A stretch of 32,941 nucleotides of DNA from Schoenoplectus triqueter (GCA_964058805.1 CAXKVV010000251.1:1-32941), one strand, 5' to 3'. Counted from the stretch's first letter, positions 19,778 through 30,654 are shown. Notes: a model not told the origin generated them from the sequence alone. Made by a program: numbers and translations.

Positions 19778-19949
19778 TTATGGCAATAAACGAGATTGGT
19801 CAATGTACAATGGTTCGATCATCAGATCAGATCCAATGAAAATCAACTAAGAAAAAAGAAGAAAGATACGCATTCCAATGGTTATGGATGAAATAAAGAG
19901 TATCAACAGACTATCAACTCGAGACCGAACTCCTTCCAGTAGAATATGA
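19778..19949 (+). pseudogene. MULE transposase remnant, 3' portion
   Basis: This is the continuation of the 13034-14274 remnant beyond the solo LTR. It reads YGNKRDWSMYNG, then a basic stretch KRRKIRIPMVMDE resembling the RPKxTRIxNxMDE tail of MULE transposases, and stops at TGA 19947-19949. One internal stop precedes the basic stretch. No C-terminal zinc knuckle follows. Confidence 0.75.
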
Positions 19950-21109
19950 TTTAGATTAGAAGATGTCGTGTTTATGTTTTATTGTTATAATTATCAGAAC
20001 AATTGGATTTTAATTGTTGTTATAATATTTTAATTTGTTTGACACTATTTTAGAATAATGTATTATCATATTTATATTTGGCTTTATAAAACTTTATTTT
20101 AATTCTTATTGTAATAGTTTAGAACAATATACTGTCGTATTTTGTTTTTAACATAACACACAAGCATACAAAAAAAAAATCTGAGACCAAGTTTAAAACT
20201 CAGTCTAGACCATTTGTGCACAACTTCAGAGTGATTTTACCATTTTGTTTTTCTTTCATTTACCAAAATAAAAATAAAAAATCTGATTAGACAGAATGTC
20301 GATGATGCCAACAAATCGTTCCGATCCGTGTAATCATCCCTTGACTTCATTCCTTTCAACAAACGTGTTATATATATTTGGGCCTAATTACTCGTATCTG
20401 AGTCACCGAGCACTTCATAAACACAGTTTCGCTCTTTTCTTCTGTTCTGTTTTTATTTATTTTTTTCGTTTTCTTTCTTACTTATCTGATCGCAAATTGT
20501 GGCGGAAGTATAATTTTAGTCGAAATCAGTAATCGGTTTTAATAGTTTGTCGGGTTTAAATCTATTAATTTATCGGATATTAAATTAAAATTATAAAAAT
20601 AATATCTTTATATATTAAAAATAATAAAAATAATAGTCAAAATAATAAATAATCATAACTATAAAAAAAAATTTCCTCTAAAGACTTCATATTTTAAATT
20701 TTCTATATAATTTTTTCATTATTTATGATATTAAATATATTTTCTCAATGAAAAATAATCGAACAATCTAAATAAGTCGGATTAACAAAATTTTAATCTA
20801 TAAAGCTCTATTTTTTAAAGAGGATCAATTGACCCATGGTCCATCCCTGATCGCAAAGAAGGAGATTGAGATAGATATAAGCCCACGTGTCACTCAAAGA
20901 TATACCATGGTGGCACATTCTTTTATTATTATTGTTATTTTTAATTTGATTAAAGGAAAAGAAATTCAAGGTGTACGTGACCAAGAACTTTGGAAGATTA
21001 TTGGCCCAGTTGAGTTAATTTTTTTATTATTTTACAACTTTGCATATTAAACCTCATAAATAATTTATTTATGAAACAAACCTACAATAAATAAAGTTAA
21101 TACTTATTT
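19950..21109. other. AT-rich spacer, nothing recognised
   Basis: No domain-bearing frame and no bounded repeat. A G-box-like CCCACGTGTCAC occurs at about 20882, but no gene follows it. Confidence 0.5.
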
Positions 21110-21830
21110 TAATTCTAGGATATTATAAATAATATTGCATCGGTTAAGAATAAAATCGACACTAAAATGCCGATATTAGTATTGGTCTTTCAGTAGATAA
21201 CGGACATTGAAATAATCATGTGATGTCACTGATAATGATCATTGTATCCGTTTTTATTAAAGACTGATAAAAAAAATTTAAGTTCGTGCCGATTTTATGA
21301 AAAATATAACCCGTAGTCCCGTACTAATATAAGCACGTGATATCACTTTGAAGACCATTGTATCACATTTGTTTATAACTGACACAAAATATACACAGCG
21401 GTGTCGGTTTTTAAAATAAAAATACGGCACTAAAGTTAACATGTGACGTCACCCGTGGAGACCATTCTATTATTTTTTTATAAAACCGATGTAAAGTTGA
21501 CATCTTAGTGTCGGCTTATTGAGCAGTAAAACCGGCATTGAAATTAACATGTGATGTCACCTTGAATATGTTTGTATCATTTTTTTGTAGCCGACACAGT
21601 TTTGCAAAATTTGTGTCTGGTGTTTTGCTTCTTTAATCGACACTGAGGCCAGCAAGTGACGTCACCACTCAAGGATATTAGTTTTGATCTTTTATTTATC
21701 CGACACAGATGGTCCAAACTCCAAATTAGTGTCGGTTAAATTTGTTTATACTTTTTATCAGTGTCGGCGGGTTTATTGTCGGATAATTGGCCCGACACTA
21801 AGGGCCTTAAATATCCGCCATAAATTCATC
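21110..21830. mobile_element. CACTA-like subterminal repeat block
   Basis: A run of GTGTCGG/CCGACAC words in both orientations, several forming perfect pairs (21700-21706 with 21729-21735; 21761-21767 with 21792-21798), over about five tandem units of 105-117 bp. Each unit carries a 10-bp near-palindrome GTGAYRTCAC (21220, 21337, 21443, 21551, 21656). Such GTGTCGG-rich direct and inverted repeats are typical of plant CACTA ends, but the CACTA terminal sequence itself was not found, so this is a partial element. Confidence 0.55.
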
Positions 21831-21929
21831 ATTCTGGACCAATGTGAATGACTTATGTATATTTTATATCTTACGAGTACGTGTGTTTTCGTGTGCACGT
21901 GACAGCTGTCATTCCGAGCATTATTCTTT

Positions 21930-23110
21930 TGATTCGAGGTGTGATAATTTATATTATTATCACTGTAAATTCAATCATTTATACGAAAAACACACAGAAA
22001 TGAACACTAATGCATTAAAAGAGCACTTTAGTTTGTATATTTGAGTTTTATATCATTTATTGTCTCACTTGTACACATAATATTGTCAACATATACAAAG
22101 TTATTTGAAATAATATTTTATATTTGATTTATATTATTATCCTACAAGATCAGCCTTTATAACAGGAATATGACATAAAAATAAATCCAAATTATTAAAA
22201 CAACACTTCGATTAGTCTTTATGAGTTTTATATTATTTGTATCTCTTTTACGCATGTAATATCATTAAAATATATAAAATTATTTAAAATGATGTATTTT
22301 ATTGATTTTATCTTAATATCGCTGTAAGTTTAAGTCTTTATGACACAAATAAGGCACAAAAATGAATCTAAATGCATTAAAACAACACTTATGTTAGTTT
22401 ATTTATCTTTATGACACAAATAGGACACCAAAATGAACTAAAATGTATTAAAATAAGACATCAATTAGTTATTTTTAGTTTATATCATTTATTGTCTCAT
22501 TTACACACATTGAATGAAGTCTTCTAGTGATTTATATTAGTATCACTGTACACTCAAACCTTTATGACACAAAATCCGCACAAAAATTAACATTAATACA
22601 TTAAAAAGAGCATATTTTAGTTTGTCTATTTGAGTTTTATAAAATTTATTATCTCATTTATGTACATAACATGATGAAATATATAAAGTTATTTAAAATG
22701 ATATCTTCTATTAATTTATATTATTATCGCCGCAACCTCAGCCTTTATTTTCTCATTTATGCACATAACATGTCTATTTTAGTTTTATATCATTTTATGT
22801 CTCATATATGCACATAATATCGTCAAATATTTAAAGTTATTTTGAATGATGTCTTTATTGTTTTTTATAAGAATTTTTACAAAGTCAAGTCCCTATGATA
22901 AGAATTATGAACAACAATGAATACAAATTCATTAAAAAAATACTTCGGTTAGTCTATTTGAGTTTTATATCAATTTTTGTAACATTTATGCATATATTAT
23001 CGCTAAAATATACAAAGTTATTTGAAATAATTTCTATTGATTTATATTTGTATCGCTGTAAGCTCAAGTCTTTTATGACATGAAATGTGCAAAAAAATGA
23101 ATAATATATA
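21930..23110. repeat. Degenerate ~150-180-bp tandem array
   Basis: The phrase GAGTTTTATATCATTT followed by a TCTCATTTATGCACATAAT-like sequence recurs near 22044, 22224, 22480, 22632, 22784 and 22962, each preceded by a TTATGACA...AAAATGAA...CATTAAAA block. Spacings of roughly 150-180 bp (one about 255) show an old array with indels. No coding potential. It may be the interior of the adjacent CACTA-like block or an independent satellite. Confidence 0.7.
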
Positions 23111-23274
23111 ATTTAAACAACACTTAATGTCAATTGAAAATATAGATCATAAAGAATCCTCTTTCAACCAGAAATCAGCTATATTACAGTTTATCTATCT
23201 ATTGATTTATGTTGGTAATTTAGAGAACTTGCATTAATCAATAATGAACTATCAACTAATTTATCTATAATTAT

Positions 23275-23674
23275 CAACGGCGGATGTAGCTTGTACCGGG
23301 GGGAGGGGAGGGTCAACTAACCTCCTAGATTTTAGAAAATAGTGCTTTATGTTACAATTTTATTAATCTGACTCTCTAGATCAAATTTCTAATCCTCCTG
23401 GATTGTCTGATTATTTTTCATTGAGAATTTTTTTTTAATATCATGAATAATGAAAGAATTATGTAAAAATTTTAAAATATGAAATATCGTAGAGGAAAAT
23501 TTTCTTTATCGTTATGATTATTTATTATTTTGACTTTTATTTTTTTATTATTTTTAACATATAAAAAATATTATTTTAATATTATTATTTAATATCTGAT
23601 TAGTTAATGGTAAACTTAATAAGCTACTAAATCTGATTACTGACCCCTTAATAAAAATCCTACATCCGCTCCTG
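23275..23674. mobile_element. hAT-type MITE, 8-bp TSD
   Basis: A 400-bp element. Its ends read CAACGGCGGATGTAG on the left and CAGGAGCGGATGTAG inwards from the right, a 15-bp terminal inverted repeat with three mismatches. It is flanked by perfect 8-bp direct repeats ATAATTAT at 23267-23274 and 23675-23682. TIRs of the form CAGGGGCGGA with an 8-bp TSD identify hAT. The interior is AT-rich and without a transposase. Confidence 0.9.
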
Positions 23675-24371
23675 ATAATTATGATTGATGTCCAAGCAAT
23701 TTCTCCTTGCTAACATCACTCTCAAAATCTTCTCCATGAGATAAATTAACAGCACTCATCTCATTGACATATTATTTATGATTCAAAATTTTGGAGGCAG
23801 AAACGAGCTCTCACCCTGTTCTGAACTGTCTGCTCAATTACTGAAGTTATTAGAGAATCCATTAGGGCTTGGTCTTTGTCACTTAAGTACTTGCAATATA
23901 AGAATAGATGGAGCAGCAAATTAATTAGTAACATTGAAAACGAATACAAATGTGTAAAGCTTTGGCTTTTTCTTGATTGATCTTAGGATCATTGCGCGTG
24001 CCATAATATTTTATTTAATGACCATAGATGCATTCGGCTAAAGCACCGACAGCTGCTGTAGTAGTGAAAGAAGCTAGTACCGTTCGATTCATAAGAACTA
24101 TCCTGAGCATAGATGATTGTTCCTGATTCCACTGGCATAGATGATTGTTCTCAATAAACAAAATATATATAGATAGCCTAGAGAAAGCTTGTTTGTATAT
24201 ATAGTATCCTTTTTTTTCATTCATTGTAATTTGTTTTGTGTTTAATAGCAAACCATAAAATGAGCAAACTTGGTTAAAAACTTAAAGCGAAGCTTAATTG
24301 AGCAGCTAAGAATTCATAATACATAAAAAAAAAAATTAGGCTTTCAAACATAGCACGTCATCAATATATTC

Positions 24372-25450
24372 TACCATTGGAAGAGTTCATTGGTAATGTG
24401 GTTATGAATTCAGTAGAGGGTGATGATGGTAGTTGTTCTATTATTACTAAATGAAGTGCTGAATTCAACCGATGCTTGTGGCTCTTTAACTGATTATGAA
24501 GGGTTTGTTGATGGTAGTATTTTTATTACTAATTCTAAAGGTGTTGGGGTCAATGAAGTCATCAATTTAGAAGATCTTGTTGATGTTTATGGCTCTAATT
24601 CTGAAGGGTTTACTGATGCTAGTGGTAATGAGATTGCTCCTTTTGAAAAAGATGAAGATATTTTGCACCCTGTTCTTGGTATGGAATTTGATTCTGTTAG
24701 CAATACTTATTTTTGGGTATAAGGATTATACTATCAAATGAGGGTTTGCTATAGTTAAAAGATCAAATCACAAGAAGGAAGAAACTTGTTATCTGTATGC
24801 ATTTGTTTGTAGTAAATGTAAAAAAATAGAAGAAAGGGATTTAGATAAACCTCCTTGACCAAAGAGGAAGTTCCTAAGTCAGCTATTTTCAAAACCGTAA
24901 AAATAGTTAATGACCATTTCTGATTCAGATAAAGGGATTTAGATAAACCTATTGTTGGTATTGAATGCAAGGTTTTAATGACTATTTTTGTTTTAGATTT
25001 TTTGAACAAATGGATTATTACAAAGGTTATTTTGGAACATAACCATGAGTTAGTTCCTAAGTTAGCTAAAAAAATCAGCACAAATCATAAAATACCATAT
25101 GGTTTAAAAAGAAACTTGAATTTAACGATGATGAAGGGATTGCTCCACATCAAAATATAGACATGGTTATTGATCATGCGAGTGGTTATGGTAAATGCAC
25201 ATTCACTCGGAAGGATGCACGTAATCACATAGATAAACATAGGAAGATTAGGTTGAAACCTTTGCTTGGCAATGATGCCCTCATTTTGATGGGTTATTTC
25301 GATCAGAAGAAGCAAACAAACCCTAACTTTTGGTATAGCTATTCATTTACGAAACAAGGTCGATTGAAGAACATTATTTCGACAGATGGTCGTGGGCATA
25401 ATTCGTACAAGTATTTTAATGACATATCAGTCTTGGATTCTATATATTTG
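24372..25450 (+). pseudogene. FAR1/FRS-like transposase-derived sequence, broken
   Basis: Fragments in more than one frame match the order of a FAR1-related protein. An acidic N-terminal region (24420-24700) is followed by HPVLGMEFDSVSNTYFW, the start of the FAR1 DNA-binding domain. After a frame change come CYLYAFVCSKCKK and VILEHNHELV (25029-25058), the zinc-ligand region of that domain. 25163-25450 then gives MGYFDQKKQTNPNFWYSYSF, GRLKNIISTDGR and YKYFNDISVLDSIYL, the linker into the MULE-type DDE domain around its first Asp. Stops and frameshifts separate the pieces. The frame is cut at 25450 by a second long LTR. The family is nuclear: FHY3/FAR1 are domesticated MULE transposases acting as transcription factors. 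Whether this copy was a host FRS gene or a FAR1-type MULE cannot be decided. Confidence 0.82.
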
Positions 25451-25771
25451 TGTGCGACCCTTTTTCGCGCCCCTCACCGCACTGAAAAGAAACTGGGCGA
25501 TGAATTACGGAAGAAGAACACGGAGATCCCTCTAAGTGTGCATTGGGATATTTTATATGAATTTGAAATGCACATTTAAAGGTTTTTAGTGATTGTGGGG
25601 TCTTTAAGATTCCAATGGGCGCAAGCCTCCATTATTAATTACTTTGGGCTTTGAACCCGAGGAACCTTTGATTAAGAAAAGAAAAACAAACAGAATAGCT
25701 AAGTAATTTTAAGTGGTTACTGTTAGTAAGGACAGGAAAGATATGAACTTTTTAAGGTAGTCTACACCTTG

Positions 25772-26341
25772 TGAACCTCAATTAATGGCAGTTCAGACCA
25801 TGAGTCTCGATTAATGGCAACTCAGACCATGAGCCTCGATTAATGGCACCTCAGACCATGTGAATGTCAGTACGTAAGATGTGAAGCTTGAAGCGCTATG
25901 CCAGCTCAACACTAAGGACTGGTTATCAGAAAGACGGAGAAAATTTTGATAATGTTTAACTGATCTTCTAGATCATGAACATGAAACGCTATGTCAGCTC
26001 ATGAACCTAGGCATTCAGATATCTCGATGATCCATATAGAGATACTGAATGGTTCCCGAAATATGAGATATTGAGTTAAAGCTCCTTACCAACTCAAATA
26101 TCAAGATCAAGGTAAATCTTTCAAGATACAGGATGTGAACGCAAGCGCTCTGCCCACTCAACATCAAGATCCGGTGAATCAGAAAGACGAGATTTGGCCC
26201 CTTTACTGATCTTCTAGATTATGAATCTGAAGCGTTGTGCCAATTCATAAATTTAGACATTTAAAGTCTCGATGATCTATATAGAGACTTGAATGATTTT
26301 TGAAATATGAGACATTAAGTTAAGGCTCCTTACCAACTCAA
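25772..26341 (+). repeat. Hairpin array of LTR copy B
   Basis: The same arm-loop-arm style as copy A with different loops. With loop CTCRATTAATGGC: TGAAC/GTTCA (25772, 25791), TGAGT/ACTCA (25801, 25820), TGAG/CTCA (25830, 25850). With loop GATGATCYATATA: TATCTC/GAGATA (26020, 26039) and AAGTCTC/GAGACTT (26264, 26284). With loop AAAGCTCCTTACC: TTGAGTT/AACTCAA (26071, 26091) and TTAAGTT/AACTCAA (26315, 26335). With loop CTGAAGCGTTGTGCCA: TTATGAAT/ATTCATAA (26219, 26243). The loops are conserved, and most arm changes keep pairing. Confidence 0.85.
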
Positions 26342-26379
26342 ATTTCAAGATCAAGAATTTTTTTTTTGTTTCGAGTTGA

Positions 26380-27000
26380 GTTTAATTTATTTTTATTTGA
26401 TAAAATGATGTAGTCTTTTATTTTATTATCATTATTTCTCTTCTTTTTTTGTTTGTGTATTATTTATTTCATATTTGAATTTATTCTTATTTAAATTTAT
26501 TTAGTTTTGAATGTTGTGTGTTTTTTTTATTTTGATTTCTTTTTTTTAGTTTAAGATTGATTTAATTTTAAATTTTAATTTTCTTTTATTTGATAAGGAA
26601 AATACAATCTTTTATTTTTTATTTTTAATTGTCTTTTATTTTATTTATTAGTATGTAAATTTATTCAATTTTGAAAATTGAGAGTTATTTTTTATTTTTA
26701 TTTTATTTTGATTTTGATGTGAGGTGAATGTTGATTTAATTTTGAAATTGAATTTCTTTTTATTTGATAAAAAAAATAAAGTCTTTTACTTTCTTATTAT
26801 TACTTCTTTTACTTGTGTTTTTATTTATTGATTGATATTTAAATTTATTTAATTTCAAAGATTTAGAGTTTTTTTATTTCTTTTATTTTTATTTTAGGTG
26901 AATGTTGATTTAACTTTGAAATTAAATTTTCTTTATTTAATAAGAAAAATAAAATATTTTATTTTTTTATTTGTGTATTTATTTATTTAGTTTATTTTTT
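26380..27000. repeat. T-rich tandem repeat, about four copies
   Basis: TTTATTTGATAA followed by a GTCTTTTAT-like phrase recurs at about 26393, 26584, 26757 and 26930 (spacing about 191, 173 and 173 bp), then grades into poly-T/A. Part of LTR copy B. Confidence 0.7.
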
Positions 27001-28049
27001 ATTTTAAATTTATTTAATTTTAAGTAAGAGTTATATTTTTTTTCTAGTTTCTTTCTGTTATTTTTAATATTTATTTTTTTATTTGAAATTATTTAATTTT
27101 ATAAGTATTTTATTTTTTTATTTTTTATTTTTTTATTTTTTATTTTTTTTTTATTTTCAATGAATGCATTTTAATATTTTTTTATTTTTAACGACAAATA
27201 AAATACAATCAGTCAGGGATTATGTAAAATTTATGTACAATCTCCTCTTGATATTTATTTTATGAATATAAAATAATATATATATATATGTCACATTTAC
27301 GGATTGGTATAGTTTTTTAATTATGTTCTGATAAATAACTGAACTGGACAGCTAAGGGTATTTTGGGTATTTTTGAAAAATATGTTTAAGAAACCTTTCA
27401 AATCAGATCATGAGATCGATTTGACTTTTCTTTGACTAATTTATGCACCAACTCCTTTCATTCATCTTCTTATACTCTTCTGAACGTTTTGTGGTGTATT
27501 AGACCAATTCTAAGTGTTTTAAATGTGCTCTAACAGCTGAGAGCACCAGTGAAGTTTGTTATGTTTGCTGAAAATTTATAAATTTGTCATCCCCAACCAC
27601 CACTTGGTCACCAGATGATTTTAGGGACTTCTAGAAGGTTCTAGAGCTTCAAAAATGTTCCTGCATTTTAGACCTTGCCGGATCCTAATTATACACCCAA
27701 GACTCGCTTTTTGCCTTCAAACCCGATTTCAAGTCTCATAGTCGTTCTCCTTTATTTCTTCATCATTTCTTGTGTTTCAAAGCTTGATTAGCATCTAATT
27801 GATCCCAGAAATTAATCTATAATATTTATTCAATCAATAGAATGCTCTCGTATAGAATTTGACCAACTCGATTTTGGACCCGATTTGCGAGTTCGTGGTC
27901 TCACCAATTTGAAACTTTTGAAATTCAACCAAACTCTCAAACAATCTTTTAGGACCATGGAGAAGGTGTTTGAAGTGTCAATTTGATTAATCATGGCTCA
28001 AATTGCTCGATTTTATTTTTGGATCGGAAAATTCTCCTTTAATTTTCTC

Positions 28050-28264
28050 CCAAACCGCTCAACCATTTCACGAGTTCTTCATCTCATTGTGTTCTCCTCT
28101 CCGTACTTTTTCCAACGGTATATAATATGTGGGTTTTCATCGCACGGAAGTAACATCACCAAACCGCTCAACCATTTCACGAGTTCTTCATCTCATTGTG
28201 TTCTCCTCTCCGTACTCTTTTCAACGGTATATAATATGTGGGTTTTCGTCGCACGGAAGTAACA
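28050..28264. repeat. 109-bp tandem duplication
   Basis: Copies at 28050-28158 and 28159-28264 are nearly identical (a few substitutions), spanning CAAACCGCTCAACCATT to CGCACGGAAGTAACA. The near-identity shows a recent local duplication near the right limit of LTR copy B. Confidence 0.92.
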
Positions 28265-28276
28265 AACAGCTTTTAA

Positions 28277-28374
28277 TAAAAATGAATTTAACGTAATGTA
28301 AATGAATTAAAATATAAATAAAATAAAAAAATGAATTTAACGTAATGTAAATGAATTAAAACTACAAATAAATA
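28277..28374. repeat. 49-bp tandem duplication
   Basis: AATGAATTTAACGTAATG and its continuation occur at 28281 and 28330, a second local duplication right after the 109-bp one. On the minus strand it lies in the putative first intron of the hAT remnant. Confidence 0.85.
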
Positions 28375-28386
28375 TAAAAAACTTAC

Positions 28387-29139
28387 CTCCAAGCGGTATA
28401 TGGCAAATTTGACAAAACTTTCACTTCTTGTCCAATAAAAAAAAAATAACAATACTAGAACTATTTTTTTTAATTGAAATAATATACTAGAACTATTTTT
28501 TTCTAAATGAAATTATAGAAAATTGAGTATATGAGAAATTGAGAATGAGAACTTAAATGAGAGAGAGAATGATTGAATATTTTGTGTGACTTTTGATGAA
28601 AATTGGGGTGGGTATTTATAGATATTAATTTATATATTTTTTATTTTTTTCAGAATTTTTCTATCATTTTTTTTATTTTTTTTATTAAATTTGAATTAAA
28701 GTATAATGGATTTGATACAGAGTGGGTTGGATTTGAAATAAAATGGGTTTGATTTGAAATAAAGTCCATTATTCTATTGGGTTACGGGTTCGGGTAGCAC
28801 GGGTATGGGTCCGGGTAGCACGAGTCGGGTCTGGGTGAGCACGGGTCGGGTCCGGGTGAGCGCAGGTTTGGGTCCGGATGAGCGCGGGTTTACCCGGCTG
28901 AGTCCGGGTGGCGGGTTTGGGTCCGAGTGAGTGCGGGGTGGGTGAGCGCGGGTCACGGGTGAGAGCGGGACGGGTTTGACGGTTCCATTTTCAATATTTT
29001 TAGACTCGGCCCTTGCTAGGACCGGACCATTAGCGGGTCTGAGTCTACCCACGGATCTACCCCAGAGCGGTCCGGGACGGACGAGAGACATGAATTTACA
29101 CGGGGCGAATCTACCCGCACAGATTTTTTCAAACCTCTA
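28387..29139 (-). mobile_element. 5' end of a hAT element with promoter and first exon
   Basis: The right edge reads TAGAGGTTTGAAAAAATC inwards (29139 down to 29122), a hAT-type terminus like that at 3545. Next to it lie GGGTCCGGGT/AGCACGGGT-type subterminal repeats (28785-29100). Further in on the minus strand are a TATA box TATAAATA (28613-28620), a pyrimidine-rich leader and a perfect splice donor GGAG|GTAAGT (donor at 28381-28386) with no ATG before it. This looks like the promoter and non-coding first exon of a transposase gene. The coding part and the other terminus are missing, and the flanking 8 bp (ATTAAATC) has no partner. Confidence 0.55.
28613..28620 (-). promoter_or_regulatory. 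TATA box of hAT remnant
   Basis: TATAAATA on the minus strand, about 500 bp inside the terminus and upstream of a CT-rich leader. Supported by position and by the downstream GTAAGT donor. Confidence 0.5.
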
Positions 29140-29495
29140 ATTAAATCCACCATAACCGGGCAAGGCCTTGTAGACTTAACTGTCTCGAGCTCGCCTACGA
29201 ACCGCTCGAGGATGCTAACAAGCAAGCCTTCATGGGCTGCTCTGGGGTATTACTGCACAAGATGAAATAAAAGGCCTTGAAGGAGCTTGATTTCAGCCCA
29301 AGCTCCCAGCCCTCTGGTATGTGGCAGGTGCTGGGGCCTTCGTAACATGGACCATGATTAAAACAACATCTCAATGACCACTAATTTTTACCAAATTGAA
29401 TTTAACATGCCATTCATGATTTATTAGAAAGGAACGGAATATTGTACGTTTTCTTAGGTGAAATTTAATTCCATGAAAGTTAAATGTGTTACCAC
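29140..29495. other. GC-richer spacer, not identified
   Basis: Contains CTCGAGCTCGCC and CCGCTCGAGG, like pieces of GAGCTCG-rich plant repeats. No frame with a recognisable domain and no kinase exon. Confidence 0.35.
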
Positions 29496-29577
29496 CTCTG
29501 ATGCAATCTTGCAGATTTCCTTTTTGCAAGTATTCGTATGCAAGAGCAATGTTATTACTGTCCTTGTAGCAGCTAGT
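29496..29577 (-). pseudogene. Orphan kinase exon fragment (paralogue of 12245-12371)
   Basis: On the minus strand the sequence encodes SCYKDSNNIALAYEYLQKGN and then LQDCIR, ending AGAG before a GT donor. This aligns with the exon at 12245-12371 (GYCKGSYHVALVYEYVQEGN), including the same splice position. The 5' half of the exon is replaced by unrelated AT-rich sequence, and no flanking kinase exons were found. It is a relic of a second, same-orientation RLK copy, which fits the tandem clustering usual for LRR-RLK subfamily I. Confidence 0.8.
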
Positions 29578-30654
29578 GGTGACAATAAGATGGGTTGGAT
29601 CGGGTTCAAGTTTGAATTCGAATAAATTAGATCATATCAATTTGATCTTTTAGAAGAAAATCGGATCAGATCTAAATTAAAATATTTTAAAATAAAAGCT
29701 AAAATTTATCTGTACTAATGAATATTTTTCTCATAATATTATAGTGACGTAATAAACTAGCAATTAGAATTCGAAAAAGAAATGAAGAAACAACGGGTTC
29801 TGTACGGCCTTCATGCAAAGCCGGCCCAACACGCTGGAAGTATATCCTCTGGAAGGAGCAGTCCGTAAAGTGATTGGAGGCTCTTGATAAAGTGTTCACT
29901 ATAGTAAATATTATAATGGACAGCACTGAGATCTGTGCATTTGACTTTTTATGGTTGGATATTTGCCCCCATGCATATAGCGATTCACATCGGCATGACA
30001 TCATTGTGCGGCGCTGAGGGCAGAAGAGTAGGAGATATTTGGGGATTGAATAGGGTTACGAAAGGGTTAGATCAGATGGTTGAAATTAAGCGTATATTAT
30101 GAACGTTTCAGATTTAGCTCATTAAATAACCGAGCTACAGTGAATATACATTATCAATGATTCTTTGCGATTTACATCAAACTAATTAGTTCTTTTCAAA
30201 ACGCATGAATATAATCTACAATTTACATTCCATATTGTCATTATAGGGTACTAGTAATTATTATTAATTGATATCAAATAATTATTTATTCTTTAAATGC
30301 TACAATATATTTTACTAACTTTTCAAATTAATTCGAAACATCTCCTTAGTTTTATATTGTCCTCTTTCTTGACACCGATTATTATTCATATTAACTCTTT
30401 TATATTATTATTTTCCTAATCCGTATTTCTGTAGTATATTAATTCTTTTAGTGATTTACATCAAAATTATGAAAATAGAATAGTAAAAAATGAAAAAGGT
30501 GAAATTTTAGTCTATCAAGTAGATTATTAAATACTTACGAAAAGTGTGACTAGAACAAGACAACAATTGAAATGCTACATATAAATATAATCACGGCTAA
30601 ATTTGAAATAAGCATTGACCGGTGAAGAAAATCATTTGTATTGTAGTGTTGAAG
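29578..30654. other. Spacer, nothing recognised
   Basis: AT-rich. A GGGTTGGATCGGGTTC patch at 29593-29608 is repeat-like. No domain-bearing frames. Confidence 0.45.

Larger units (their letters stand above)
25451..28265. mobile_element. Second copy of the long LTR family, truncated (copy B)
   Basis: Opens TGTGCGACCCTTTTTCGCG, as in copy A. It shares with A the phrases CACGGAGATCCCTC, GATTGTG, GATGGGCGCAAGCC-like text (near 25613 versus 14453), a GATTTGGCCC...ACTGATCTTCTAG block (26191-26216 versus 15249-15285) and a late TCCAACGGTATATAAT phrase (28111 versus 18638). The left 5-bp flank is ATTTG, but no matching TSD was found and the interrupted FAR1 frame does not resume, so the right end was lost or rearranged. 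The endpoint given is where similarity seems to stop. Confidence 0.65.

Noticed and set aside
14275..25460. The two TGTGCGACCC starts as the two LTRs of one 11-kb element
   Set aside because: Copy A has its own TSD on both sides (CATAG) at 14270 and 19773, the copies are strongly diverged, and the DNA between contains unrelated CACTA and hAT sequences and no gag-pol.
30639..30651. Second CACTA terminus (ATTGTAGTG)
   Set aside because: Same orientation as the end at 30860 and lacks the conserved following sequence, so it cannot be the opposite terminus.
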